Source: Neoceratodus forsteri (lineage: Eukaryota; Chordata; Ceratodontiformes; Ceratodontidae). From it: 64,000 nucleotides of DNA. Below the pieces are notes generated by a model. That model searched no databases. It was not told the DNA's origin and saw nothing but the letters and a program-made list of their open reading frames with translations. Where the stretch lies: NCBI GenBank assembly GCA_016271365.2, contig CM057452.1, positions 1,245,113,001 through 1,245,177,000 of the forward strand, in the 5' to 3' direction. Position numbers and translations under genes: made by a program. Each line of letters starts with the position of its first letter. Within the stretch, counting starts at the first letter, position 1. Below, in pieces: positions 1 to 10,949 of the stretch.

Positions 1-2146
1 ATGATTTTGCACTTCTTTGCATTAAATCCCAGTTGCCACTCTTCTGACCATTTTGCTAGTTTATCCAGATCTCTTCTCATTCTGCCAACCCCATCTGGAT
101 CATCTACTCTGTTGCAGATCTTGGTGTCATCTGCAAACAGACAAGCCTTACCCTCTAGTCCATCTGCGAGGTCACTAATGAAGATGTTGAATAGGACTGG
201 CCCCAGGACTGATCCCTGAGGTACCCCACTTGTGACTTGCATCTCTTCTGACTGTATACCATTTACCACCACTCTCTGTTTTCTGCCAGTCAACCAGTTT
301 GCCACCCAGTTGACCAACTTCTGACCCACCCGAGCCTACCCAGCTTATTTATCAATCTTCTATGTGGAACAGTGTCAAAAGCTTTGCTGAAGTCAAGGTA
401 GGCGACATCAACTGCTCCCCTTGGTCCACCACTCTGGTTACCCAGTCAAAGAAATCTATGAGATTAGTTTGACAGGACCTTCCTTTTGTAAACCCATGCT
501 GTCTTGGATCCTGTGCTCCTATGGATTCCAGGTGTTGCACTATCCTTTCCTTAAGGAGTGCCTCCACAGTCTTGCCCACTACTGAGGTAAGACTGACTGG
601 TCTGTAGTTCCCTGCCTCCTCCCTGCTACCACTCTTGTGGAGCGGGATCACATGAGCCCTTCTCCAGTCTTCTGGGACCTCTCCTGTGCTCAGAGACTCA
701 CTAAACAATTCTGCTAATGGCTCTGCTAGTTCCTCCTTTAGCTCCTTAAGTACCCTGGGATGTATGCCATCAGGTCCCGTTGCCTTATCCACCCTGAGCT
801 TAGCAAGCTCTTGTAGGACCCTTTCTTTTGTGAAGGGAGTAGTGCTCACCTCCCTCCCCTGTGTCCATGATGCTGAGCTGTGGGCCCTGCCCTACCTTCT
901 CTTCAGTAAATACTGAGCAAAAGTATCTATTTAGGATAGATGCCTTTACAGGGTCCTCCTCCTCACATGCTCCCTTTTCTCCATTAAGCTTAGCAATACC
1001 CCCTCTGGACTTTCACTAATGTATCTATAGAAAGTCTTGTCACCTTCTTTTACTGTTCGTGCTAGTGTTTCCTCAGTTTGGGACTTTGCCTGCCTTACTG
1101 CCTTCCCTGCTTCCCTTAGGGCAGTTTGGTATGCCTCCCTATCTTCATCCTGCTGTGTTCCCTTATATTTCCTGAAGGCCAGCCTTTTGGCTCTGACCTT
1201 TTCTGCTACTGTATTTGACAACCAAAGTGGTTTCCTTCTTCTTTTGCACTTCCTTTTCTGTCTAACACAATGGGATGTTGCTTCAAGTATTGTATCCTTA
1301 ATGCTTGCCCACTTTGCCTGTACCTCCTCACCTGTGTTTCTTTTTGCCAGGGCTAGCTTAACTCTGTTGGCCATCTTATCAAAGTCAGCTCCTCTGAAGT
1401 CCCATATTTTTGCCTTGGAATGGGATGATTTAGATGTAGTAGCCAAATTGAACCATACCATGTGATGGTCACTGGCCCGAGGTGACCTTCTACCTGGAGA
1501 TCTGTGATCCCTTCTATGTTAGTCAGTACTAGATCTAGGATAGCCCTGTCTCTTGTGGATTGCTGTACCAGTTGTTTGAGGCCTCCCCTGCAGGAATCCA
1601 CTATGAGTCTAGTTCTGGCAGATGTTCCTGCTGGTATTGACCAATCTGTATCTGGCATGTTGAAGTCTCCCATTATCAGAACCTCCCCTTTAGCTGTCAT
1701 GTTTTGTATATCTTCAACCAGTAATGTGTCTATGTCCTCCCTCTGGTCTGGGGGCCTGTAGACAACCCCAGTTCTTATGGCTGTCCCATTTCCTGTTTCC
1801 AGGGTGACCCACAGTTCTTCTGGCTCCTTATGTGTATTCTGAATTTCTGTAGCTTTGATATTTTCATTAACATACAGGGCCACTCCTCCACCCCTTTTGC
1901 ACCTCAGTCTCTTCTGAACAATACATAGCCAGGTACTGAAGTCTCCCAAGTGTGGTTACTGGTAAACCACGTCTCACTAATTGCTACTATGTCCAGTTCA
2001 GCCTCTGACATTATTGCCTGCAGGCCTGGGATCTTATTTCCCAGGCTGTGAGCATTTGTGTACATGATTTTCCATTGGCCAGCTTTTGGTATGTTAGTTG
2101 TTGGGTGAAGTTTTGCATTACCCTTGTGCATCGTATGGGGAGACAA
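1..2146 (-). pseudogene. CR1 ORF2 relic: APE endonuclease and reverse transcriptase
   Basis: ORF2 of CR1 nicks the target and copies element RNA there (target-primed reverse transcription). The endonuclease begins with MYTNAHSLGNK and SETWF (2146-1904) and continues with VVYRPPDQ and GDFNMPDTDW (about 1700-1640). A frameshift near 1460 leads into the linker. RT blocks follow: GPDGIHPRVL, NYRPVSLTS and HGFTKGRSC (849-470), then, after another frameshift, TSGVPQGSVLGP (about 235-200) and the catalytic FADDT (about 147-125). The window ends shortly after the palm. Antisense open frames over this stretch are shadows. The family call is safe; the exact subfamily is not assigned. Confidence 0.9.
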
Positions 2147-2269
2147 ACCTTTTTCTTACCTGGTGATGCAAATGAACACAAACATGCTGAATTCCTGTTT
2201 GACCACTAGCTGAGGGGGGAGGGGTGTTCTTCCCATTGGACGTATGGGGGTGCTGCACCCTCTTCCATT

Positions 2270-3235
2270 TGCTAGTTTAAATATTCTGCAAAGACGTCAA
2301 ACTTCTGCCCCAATGCACTGACTCCTCTTTAGTCAGATGCAGTCCATCAAATTTAAAGAACTTTCGCTCCCAGAACTGTTGCCAGTTCCTACAAATCTGT
2401 GTCCTTTTCCTGGCACCAGTCCTTGAGCCACGTGTTTAGCTCCCCTATCTCCCCTTCTCTGACCTTCCGTCCATCTGTCCCTTCTCCCAGACTGGCAGGA
2501 TCTCAGAGAAGGAGATGCGGACGAAATAGATGATAGTTTGTCACCCAGCTTAGTCAGGTGTTCCTTGGTCTCCACAACTGACCGGCTGGCGAGATCATTA
2601 GTCCCTATGTGTACTAGGACATCAATGTTTTCTCCTGCTTTGTGAACAATTTTAGCAATGCGGTCAGTGTCTCTCCATGCTGATGTACCTGTGAGACATC
2701 TGACCATCACCCCTGGCTGGAGATGGGTATCAACTTCCCGAATCATGGAGTCTCCTATGATCAGAAGTTTTTTGGATTTCCTTTGTGCTTGTTTAGTTTT
2801 GGTTCCTGATTTGGGTGGTATTGTTGTGCTAGCTCCTGTGCGCAGTGTCCTGCTCTGCAGTGTCTTCTGCCTCTTATTTGATTTCAGAGATAGAGGCAGA
2901 TACCTGTTTGTAGTGTTTATATGGTTTTGGAGGTAATGTGTTGGAAAGCAGAGAGTGATGGGGCACCTGATTTGCTCCTCCTAACCACCTGCCAACCTCC
3001 TGGACCAACTACCCTCTGCGTCGAGGTTTTCTGTTGGATGCTGGGGAAATGGCGGGTGGTTCTTATAATGTATTTCCTCTTCAATATGAAATTTGAGGTG
3101 TGCAATCTCTGCCCATGCTGCCCGGAGCTGAGACCTAAGATCTCCAAAGGCCCAGCATGTAGGACAGTGTCCTAAATCCTGTAAGACTGTCCTTCTGAAA
3201 ATTGTTCCACAGTACCTGCAGTTAATGAAATCCAT
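2270..3235 (-). pseudogene. CR1 ORF1 relic: zinc-finger-like start plus SGNH/GDSL esterase domain
   Basis: This is the first protein of the CR1 element. CR1 ORF1 proteins are known to carry a zinc-finger/PHD-like part and an SGNH-hydrolase (esterase) domain of uncertain role in retrotransposition. The N-terminal part (3235-2981) has paired cysteines (CRYCG and, about 20 residues on, CPTC) followed by a probable coiled coil. The esterase starts with IIGDSMIREV near 2745-2765, which holds the nucleophile Ser. It continues with VHIGTND near 2592-2615 and ends with FDGLHLT near 2335-2360, which holds the Asp and His. All three catalytic blocks are readable. They lie in different frames, so at least two frameshifts separate them. 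ORF2 follows about 120 bases downstream on the same strand. Confidence 0.8.
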
Positions 3236-3240
3236 TCCAA

Positions 3241-3590
3241 ATAAGTTGCTGGGTTTGTAACCTAGTCAGAGTAATTAGAAGGAAAAAAAAGGAAAAAATG
3301 CAAGTAATGGTTTAATTGTGCTTTGTTTAACTTGTTATAACAAGTTAAATTACTAGTGCCCTGTAAATGAGATCACCTTGTGGAGGCCCCACTGATCCGC
3401 CCCTTCCTGCTCTGCCACAGGAAATGTCACAACTGTGGTACCCTATAAAAGGAGTGTAGCGTGGGGTGGTTGGGGATGGGGGTGGGTGGCTGGGCCCTTC
3501 CCCTGCCTAAAAAGAAGAACCACAGACGAAAGAACAAGGAGGTAAGAGCAGAAACAATCAGTCAACAACAAATGCAGTAACCCTGAAAGC
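3241..3590. other. Possible promoter and 5' exon-like stretch next to the CR1 start
   Basis: No gene is recognised. On the plus strand there is a TATA-like box, CCTATAAAAGG (3442-3452), then a G-rich tract, and a good splice-donor match AAGGAG/GTAAGAG at 3541/3542. This could be a promoter with a short first exon pointing away from the CR1, or simply part of the CR1 5' UTR read backwards. Nothing else in the sequence decides between the two. Confidence 0.3.
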
Positions 3591-4375
3591 TTATCCTAAT
3601 GTTAGATAAAACTGTAAAACCTGTAAAGCACCACCTGTAATAATTTCAGAAAGATATACCCTGTAAGAAACACTTTGCTCCAGAGAAAAATAAAGCAGTA
3701 ACAGAAGATATACCTTGCAAAAGACAATTTGAATCAGAAGATTACAGCAGTAATCTGTTAGCACACCTGTAGGCACACCTTGTAATAATGCAGAAGAAGG
3801 TATACCAGCAACAACAATTTGAATCAGAGAAAAATAAAAGCAATGAAATGTTAACAACAAACAGTAGCAATCCTGTGAGTAAAAATAAAACACCACCACA
3901 CAGTAAATCTGCTTAGCCAAACTAAGTCTTAATCCTTCTCCCTTGCTCTGGTAAGTTTCTCTACTCTGCCTTTCAAGCAGTCTTAGAAGGAAAGAGCTCA
4001 GGTGAAGCTAGGTGCCTTAGCCAGCAAACCAAGTCTTCTACCTCCAAGATATAAACTAACCTGACTTTTAACCCTTCTTTCTGTTGAAATTACTGACAGT
4101 TTGCCAGCTCCACCCCACATACACACCTAATCCTTTGGAAGAGCTGTGGGAGAAAGCAATTAGCTCCTTCAATGTGAGAAGGAGACTGAAACACCTCTGA
4201 GACAACAAACCTTTTCAACAAACAAGAATAAAATAAAACACAGTGTCAAACAGTAATTTTGCTTAGCCCAATGATAAAAAAAGTCACAAAAATGTAAGCT
4301 CCACTTGTAATACAGTAATTTCAGAGAAGATATACCCTGTAAGAAACACTTTGCTCCAGAGAAAAATAAAGCAGC
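3586..4375. repeat. Spaced direct repeat, units 3589-3697 and 4262-4372
   Basis: Two blocks of about 110 bases are clearly similar. Each starts with GCTTA(T/G)CC(T/C)AATG and runs through a shared core ending CTTTGCTCCAGAGAAAAA and TAAAGCAG. Shorter relatives of the GATATACC core sit near 3711 and 3798, and another GCTTAGCC start is near 3909. The pattern looks like a decayed internal repeat of a 5' UTR or LTR. No coding signal is seen. Confidence 0.6.
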
Positions 4376-4680
4376 AGAGAGAAAATCTGCTGGTGGAAAC
4401 TCAAGCACGGTACTAGTAAAACAACAAACTACTCCGAAACGGGACGCTGTTTTAAAAAATAAACACATACACTTTGCTTTGGACACCAATACACACTTTC
4501 TGGCAAGTTTTTCTTGGTGGATTTTAATGATTGGGAAAGGTGCTCTTTAATGAAAGAGCTCCATTCCAAGGATTACTTTTTGTCTTTTCTTACAAATCAT
4601 ATTTTCTACACTTTTTTATATACACTTTGTATGTGCATTTCTTAATGAACTTCTTTACCAGAGGGCCCATTTTATAAGCA
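4376..4680. other. AT-rich stretch, nothing recognised
   Basis: Runs of T and A with no element ends, no coding similarity and no RNA gene that I can identify. Confidence 0.4.
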
Positions 4681-4951
4681 CAATAAGACACCCTGTGGTG
4701 TGGGTTATAACCTGATAAGAGCACTTCCCAGGTGCTAAAGGCACTCAGCACAAGTGCCTCATGCCTCATAATGCACATGGCACATACTCTTGTCAGTACA
4801 AAAGGTTTGGCAAGCTCAACCCATCACATTTACAATACATCTTTATAAGATTTATAGGTGTGCACCTGGTGTGCGACCAAACACAAGCATATAATTAAGG
4901 TACCAACATACTCTTATCAGGTCATAACCCACACTTCATCATGTCTTATTG
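4681..4951. repeat. Inverted repeat, arms 4681-4721 and 4911-4951
   Basis: The left arm holds GGTTATAACCTGATAAGAG, and the right arm holds its reverse complement with one change, CTCTTATCAGGTCATAACC. The match continues through GTGT..GTCTTATTG with a divergent middle. Total similarity is roughly 34 of 41 positions by eye, with a 190-base loop. This is likely a short non-autonomous DNA transposon or its subterminal repeats. Exact ends and target duplication were not found. Confidence 0.5.
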
Positions 4952-5072
4952 CTTGCATAGGGCTCATTTGGATAGTTATGGATGAGACTACAATCACATC
5001 CCCATCCAAATTAGCCTAAGGTTAAATATAGCAACACTGGCCTTTATGTGGACTACAAAGACTTAGATATCT

Positions 5073-5330
5073 CATTTATTGATTGATCAATTTAAATGTA
5101 TTTTCTGGCAAAGGTAAAGTGAGTTGGAGCTCAGTTCCAGGTGTGATCTGAGGGGAGGTGATTGCAAGGGGGAAATGCCGTATCAGAGAACAATACAAAG
5201 TGCTAGAAATGCAGATAACATACATGAATGAATGTCGAGTACAGTACCGAAATGTAAGCACAAGACAGTAACAAGTACAAGTACAATATACCAGTGCACC
5301 TTAATAGCACAATTCTAAACATATAAGTTG
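5073..5330 (-). mobile_element. Probable 5'-truncated LINE 3' end, minus strand
   Basis: The stretch starts with TTTATTGATTGATCAATTTA. This resembles the reversed tail of the L2/Rex-like LINEs seen elsewhere in the window, for example (AATAAA)n and (GATT)n at 55.3 kb. It has no coding part. The right boundary is uncertain. Confidence 0.4.
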
Positions 5331-5383
5331 AAATGTAAAATGTGAGCCAGATGGAAAAGAACTTCGCAGCAAATCTTTCAGGA

Positions 5384-8300
5384 GAAGGGATCCAAGGATG
5401 GCAGATTTTAAAAAGATGGGTGAATGCTTTATGGATGACCTAGCAGGGCGAATGAATTGGGTGGGTGGAAGGAACAGTGGGGAAACTAAAAAAGGGTCAT
5501 TGCAGTGAACGCAACAAACCTCTGCATCAAGCAATTGAGCAAAAGAAAGGAAAAGCAGGCTGCTATGGTTCTTGACAGAGGTGGCAGAAAAGGTAAAAGC
5601 TAAGAGGGCAACATTCAGAAGGCACAAGGAGATGCAGCGGGTGGATGATAGGAAGGTGTATCTGGGAAACCAGAGGGACGCAGGGAGAGTAGTAAGCCAC
5701 TCAGAGGTGCAAACTGAAGAGAGAATTACCAAGGCAGTAACAAAAGGAGATTTTTTCTAATGTATTTAAGTGAAAAAAGGAAGATTGGGTTGGGATTTTA
5801 AGGTTAAGAAGGGAAGCAGGGAATGTATGGAGGGGGAACAGGAAAAGGCAGACATCCTGAATGAATGGTTTCACTTAGTGTGCACAGAGGAAAAAGGTGG
5901 GGAGATGTCACAAAAATGTAACGGAAGCATTGGAGGGAAGGAGGTGGACACTAGTTGGTTTTCACAGGAGAGAGTCCTGAAAGGGTTTGCAAATCTGAAA
6001 GTGGACAAAGAAATGGGACCAGATGAGATACACTCAAGGGTGCTGAAAGAGCTCAGGGAGGTACTGGCTGCATCTCTGGTCACCCTATTTAGCAGTGTCA
6101 CAAATGCACTCTGCAGGTCAGGCTCTCTGCTCCCACAGTGCCAACCTCAGAGCACAATAGTGTGAACAGGCAACAGACAGGGTAACCCTTCTGTCTGCTT
6201 TTGGGTCCAAATTACCTTTAGTCTCAAGTTCTGGGGGGATTCAAACTGTGAACCTTATGTTAGCATACCCAAATGTACATGCTCAGATAATATTCTTTTT
6301 GGGGGATGCAAAAAATCTTTCACCTAAGGGCACCTAATCAGGTATCCAAAATGAACCCTTTTAACTCTATAAAAGACCTTAGGTATATTCTTACTTTTTT
6401 ACTTAAGCTCAGTAACACCATCAAGCTGTTGAACAATTGTCAGACTTAACCACCTATACATTACATGCAAAAAGAACTGACAGACACCCAGGCAGTATTT
6501 CAAAGAAAAGATTCTTTACTAAAAGATGATAAAATATGAAAAATGTAAACACAGAACAATATATCAAAGAGATCACAATCACATAAAAGAACAAAGGAAA
6601 ATTACAAAGCAAAACTCCTACTACAATACATTTAGATCTTTGCTATCTAAGGTATTACCTCTGCAAGTGCTTCAGTTAGATCAGAGAACTGTTTTTTTCT
6701 CGGAGTCCCAAAGTAATATATGACATTCATTTCAGACACAAGTATCAGTTTAAACTCTGTGTCTCCACACTCCTTCTGTGAGTCATCTAGCTCCTCCTCC
6801 TTTTAGAATCAAAAAAGTACAAACATGATTTCCTATCAGAAGATATTTTAAATAATGTGACTTCAGAAGAAAAAAATAAATTTCTTAAATTATGACAGTC
6901 TTTAATCAAGCCTTTCCTTTGAACTGGTGGCTGGTTCCTGTTTTCCAAAGGAACATCAAAGAGTTTTACAATGCCTTAACACATTGCTGTTATCAATAGG
7001 TTCCTCTAGGAAACCATAAAAGTTTATTAGGCTTATCCTCTGGCAGATAGCCAGAGCCTTAATTAAGAACAGAACAGGATACTCTAGGTTTTCCCTTTAC
7101 TGGTCGATTTCACACATCCTCTGGTTAGTTTACATATCCTGTAGCTTCACTGAAACCTGTGGGGGGGGCACCCATGGAAGTACAGGCTGTCTTATGTGAG
7201 ACCATCACATACTGTATTTTTATATTGCAAATAGCATACAATAATCATAAGCAGCTGGCCAAGTGTCACAAGCAGTTCATCAGAAACAGGAGTGGTCCTG
7301 GAGAACTGGAGGAGGGCAGATGTAGTCCAGCTTCACAAAAGTGGAAGCAGGGAAGAGGCTGGCTGGGAATAGGCCAGTCAGACTGACTTCAGTGGTGGAA
7401 AAGTTAATGGAGTCACTACTGAAAGCAAGGATTGTGGAATATCTTGAATCCAATAGTTTCGACCTGAGGCAGCATGGATTCACAGGGGATGGGGATTGTC
7501 ATATCAAACTAATCTGATAGAGTTCTTTGACTGGGTAACCAAGGAAGTAGATCAGGGTGGAACAGTGGATGTAGCCTACTTAGAATTTACATGTTCAACA
7601 CTGTTCCACATAGGAGACTATTAAGCAAGCAGGGCAGATTAGGAGTGGGTCCAGTGGTTGTAAAATGCGTATGAAACTGGTTAAGGGCTGTGCAGCAGAT
7701 GGTGGTGGTAAACAGAGTTCATTCTCAGAGGAAGGGAAGGTGACCAGTGGGGTGCCTCAGGGATCGGTGCTGGGACCGGTCTTCTCTATTGTCTTTATTA
7801 GTGACATTACAGAGGAGCTAGAAGGGAAGGTCTGCCTCTTTGTAGATGACACCAAACTCTTCAATAGGTTGGACACTCAAAGGGAGTGGAAAGGATAAGT
7901 AGCAACCTGATAAAACTCAAAAGAGTGGTCAAGGGTATAGCAGTTAGGTTTCAATGTGAAAAAGTGCAAAATAAAGCACTTGGGGCACAGAAACTCAGGG
8001 GCAGAGTACAAAATGGGTGATGGTGGTACTGATGACCATCAAGGAGTAAAAAGACCTGGAAATGATTATACTGGATGACCTAAAGGTGTCCAGGCAGTGT
8101 GACAAGGCAGTTGGAAAGGCATATAGGACACGGGGGTGCATTGGGCAGGGTATCACCAACAGGAAGAGAGAAGTGGTGTTGCCTCTGTATAGATTGCTAG
8201 TAAGACACCACCTAGAGCACTGTATCCAATTCAGGAGGTCACATCTCAGAGGACATAGACACAGTGGAAATGGTACAGAGGAGCCAACTACAATGGTCTA

Positions 8301-8690
8301 GGGTCTGCTTCAGAAGCACTATGAGGAAAGATTAAAGGACCTAAATATGTACAACCCAGAAGAGAGGAGAGAGAGGGTATGATAGAGACCTTTAAATACC
8401 TCACGGAGGTAAACAAGGTACAAGTGGAAAGTATTTTTCAGAAAAATAGGTGCTCAAGAACAAGGGGACATGGCAGGAAGCTGGGGTTGGGTGATTCAGG
8501 AAGGATGTGAGAAAGTACTTCTTCACAGAAAGAGTGGTAGATTCCTGGAACAGTCTTCCAGGGGAGGTGATAGGGACAAAAACAGTGGTGGGGTTAACTG
8601 CATTGGATAGGCATAAGGGAATCCTAGGGAAAGGGAAGGGGAGTATTGAATGGGACAGAGATCAGGTAGGATCTGTGGTGATAATATAGG
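5384..8690 (+). pseudogene. CR1 ORF2 relic (linker and RT), split by an insertion
   Basis: The linker piece (5572-5760) contains VAEKVKAKRATFRRHK. RT block 1 reads GPDEIHSRVLKELREVL near 6020-6070. After the insertion the same frame family resumes with GVVLENWRRADVVQLHKS (about 7289-7342). Later pieces are VTSGVPQGSVLGPV with the catalytic FVDDT (7740-7855), the thumb region REVVLPLYRLLVRHHLEHC (8062-8230), and the C-terminal KYFFTERVVDSWNSLPGEV (8507-8580). FVDDT replaces the commoner FADDT. Multiple frameshifts and stops make it non-functional. Confidence 0.85.
6104..7261. mobile_element. Unclassified 1.16 kb insertion in CR1 with 10-bp target duplication
   Basis: The CR1 reading frame is interrupted exactly here. 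AGTGTCACAA occurs directly before (6094-6103) and directly after (7262-7271). Deleting one copy plus the insert restores the CR1 RT frame (LFSSVT.. to SSETGVVLENW). No terminal inverted repeat, poly(A) or TG..CA end is visible. The interior has no convincing protein. A 9-10 bp duplication would suit a Mutator-like element or a retroposon with a lost tail; I cannot choose. Confidence 0.7.
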
Positions 8691-8764
8691 CATGGAAAAA
8701 TGGGCAGACTAAGTGGGGCAAGTAGTTCTTATCTGCCATCAGATTCTATGTTTCTATCTAAAGA

Positions 8765-9905
8765 AAGGGACAAATGGAGGGATGAGAGGAGTGGGACACC
8801 AGGAGATGTCTGAGGCCACAATGAAGGGTGAGAGATAACTGGTGAGAGGGAAGGAATTTCTGAGAGTTGGCTGCTGGACAGATGGGCCAGCAGAGGTTTT
8901 GCTGTAAGGGATATGAAAAGAGCTAGGATCAGAGGAGTGAAGCTAGTAAGATGAAGGGATGGAAGGGGACAGTAATGAGGCTACATTCTGGTCCGCTCTT
9001 TCCCTGCTTATTTTTACCTCAAGAGCAGTGATAGAAATATCGCAATAAAGGGAGCAGTGATGAGTAAGAGGAGGGGCATTTAAGGCAAAGCAACAGAAGC
9101 AGTGGAAAGCGGAATGCAGTCTGGCTAGGGTGGATTTGCAGGCAGCAAGCTAAACCACATCTGCATAGTCAAACACTGGTAGCATCATTTTGATGATTGG
9201 CTCATGGTGGACAGGCGTTGGGAAGCAGGATTTGATGTGGTAGTGTGCATTAAGCTTAGGGTGACTTTTTTGTGCATGGTGTTGATATAGAATAAAAAGT
9301 ATAGGGTCTGATGCAGTCCTAATTAGGATACTTGACTTGAAGAATAACTTCAAGGTGAGTGCCATCAACAGTCCTGAAGTTCCGAAGACTGTTGTAAGTC
9401 AGTGCCTTGCTAACCTCTGCTTGGTGCAAAAGTCATGGAGGCAGTCTGTTTAGCATTAACTTGAGATTTGGTTTGAGCTGAACCAGCATTGCTCCTTTCC
9501 AAAGTCCTGCTGCAGTGAGAGTTCCAGATGAGAGATTGTGGCCCTGAAAGCAAATATTACAGTGCCAACCATGTAACTTAAATGTGCAAGGAGGCACAGA
9601 TTAAGGGGGAAGGGATAATTTATAAAGATCATGAAGAATACAGAGCTGAAAATGGAGCCTTGAGCATCACTAGAAGAGAAGAGCTGTAGGAGGATAAGGT
9701 ATTGTCAACCTGAAATGATTATTACTGTTCACAAAAGTAAGAGTGGTTTTACTGATCCCAAGGTCAGATAATCCTGACCCCCCCCCCAACTTATCCAGAA
9801 GGAAGGGGTGGGTCACTGTGCTGAAGGCCTTCACCTAATCAATAAAAATAGCCATTATGATGTGGCCTGATGCATCTCCTTAATCAGAATATGCCTAGTA
9901 AGGCT
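8765..9905 (-). mobile_element. L2/Rex-like LINE fragment, minus strand
   Basis: On the minus strand the RT palm start reads AIFIDQVKAFSTVTHPFLL (about 9855-9800). The C-terminal part reads IIKMMLPVFDYADVV (9195-9150), then LAACKSTLAR and THHCSLY. The same order (VLDYAD, then THHCSLYAAVGW) is seen in the better preserved copy at 54.25 kb. The catalytic region between is largely lost. Both ends are diffuse; no tail was found at the left end. Confidence 0.65.
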
Positions 9906-9907
9906 AT

Positions 9908-10070
9908 ATTTTTTTTATTTTAAATTTTGTTAACCTGGTAAATCGCACTGGGCCACTTGGCCCTTTTACAATTTAGACCCAGGATCACACACACATAGTA
10001 CATAATGTATACAAATAATTACAATAACTCTATGCATATAAAAATATAGAATACATTAGATTCCAAGGAA
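9908..10070 (-). mobile_element. LINE 3' tail fragment, minus strand
   Basis: A T-rich start is followed by GTTAACCTGGTAAATCGCAC and a GGGCCACTTGGCCC palindrome. This matches the reversed 3' tail style of the copies at 21.25 and 24.46 kb (TTTACCAGG, GGGCCC). It is a non-coding, severely 5'-truncated insertion. Confidence 0.5.
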
Positions 10071-10084
10071 GGTTCCAGGGATTT

Positions 10085-10157
10085 AGCGAACTTGGGCAGA
10101 CTGAAGGGACATTTGGTCTTTTTATGCCGCCATTGTTTATGTTTCTATATCTCTATA
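10085..10157 (+). mobile_element. CR1 3' tail fragment, plus strand
   Basis: The stretch CTTGGGCAGACTGAAGGGAC then TTTGGTCTTTTTATGCCGCC, ending in TTTATGTTTCTATATCTCTA, is the characteristic CR1 tail seen at 8.70, 16.86 and 50.11 kb. Only about 70 bases remain. Confidence 0.65.
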
Positions 10158-10539
10158 CACTTTTGCAGTTAATCTTTTTATTGTCTTTCCAAGAAAGTAC
10201 AACATTGGGAGCTTCAAAATCCAACTACTTATTTATTTATTTATTGATAGTTAGGATTACAAATACCATTGAACCAGGGCTTCTTTTATAAAGGTTCCAC
10301 GTTGAAACAACGATAAAATACAATAATAAAACAGGTTACAAATCAAGGTGTTTACATTGCAGTATGATTCCAAGTACAAAAGTGTTACAAAATTGTAAAA
10401 AAACAGGGCAAGGCTGAAAGTGCACAGTGCAGAGAATTTAACAGTCACAGCACGACCTTGTCAAAATAAGTGCAGGCATTGCTAAATTAGAACAAAGGCG
10501 CAGTGGGGTGGAAGAGGGCGATGGAGGGGAAGGGATATA

Positions 10540-10905
10540 ATCATTTAGAAAGCCTATAGTGGATGAAGGTTAGGGGACGGATGGGGAGAGGGGAGTATAC
10601 CAGAGGAAGGTGGGAGGTGAGGAGGTAGAAGGGGAGTAGCCTCAGAGGAAAGCAGGTGGAGATGGTGGGGACAGGGACATGGGGAAGGCAGGGAGGCATA
10701 GAGAAGATGGAAGGTAGGGGGAAGGAAAATAGGACAGAGACATGGGGAGTGGACAGAGGTGTGGTGAGAAGGAGGAGGGATGAAAGGGGGAGGGTATGGG
10801 TGGAGAAGACAGGGCCTCGAGAGGGGAGAAAAAAAGGAGGTAAGGACGAAAGGAGGAAGAGACAGCGGAATACCATTAGCCTAACTAGATGGGCAATCAC
10901 AGCTG
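10540..10905 (-). repeat. Pyrimidine-rich tract in LINE 3' UTR
   Basis: The plus strand is almost pure purine (AGGGGAAGG, GGAGGAGGGATG and similar), so the element RNA would be pyrimidine-rich here. It lies between the end of the RT and the tail. Open frames over it are compositional and not treated as genes. Confidence 0.6.
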
Positions 10906-10949
10906 CTTAGTGCAACAAGGTGTTGATGCAGTTTGAGTTTGAAGAAGTC

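Larger units (their letters stand above)
1..3240 (-). mobile_element. CR1-clade LINE, minus strand, runs off the left edge
   Basis: ORF1 and ORF2 relics lie in order on the minus strand, from about 3235 down to base 1. The CR1 assignment rests on an esterase-type ORF1, an APE-type endonuclease, and a reverse transcriptase with the CR1 block GPDGIHPRVLKEL. The reading stops in the RT palm, so the last part of ORF2 and the 3' tail lie outside the window. The 5' end is not sharply defined. Coding similarity starts near 3235, but the region up to about 4500 could be its 5' UTR. Several frameshifts show it is dead. Confidence 0.9.
5335..8760 (+). mobile_element. CR1-clade LINE, plus strand, 5'-truncated and interrupted
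   Basis: Coding similarity begins at the endonuclease-RT linker (WQADF-like start near 5390) and runs to a CR1 3' tail, GGGCAGACTAAGTGGGGC to TTCTATGTTTCTAT, ending near 8758. The terminal 8-base repeats of TTTCTATG type are a CR1 hallmark. A 1.16 kb foreign insertion splits it at 6104-7261. The original 5' part is missing, as is usual for LINE insertions. Confidence 0.88.

Noticed and set aside
1037..1465. 142-codon plus-strand frame
   Set aside because: Antisense shadow of the CR1 linker on the minus strand.
6104..7261. Solo LTR interpretation of the 1.16 kb insertion
   Set aside because: With the 10-bp duplication no placement gives TG..CA ends and a 4-6 bp duplication.
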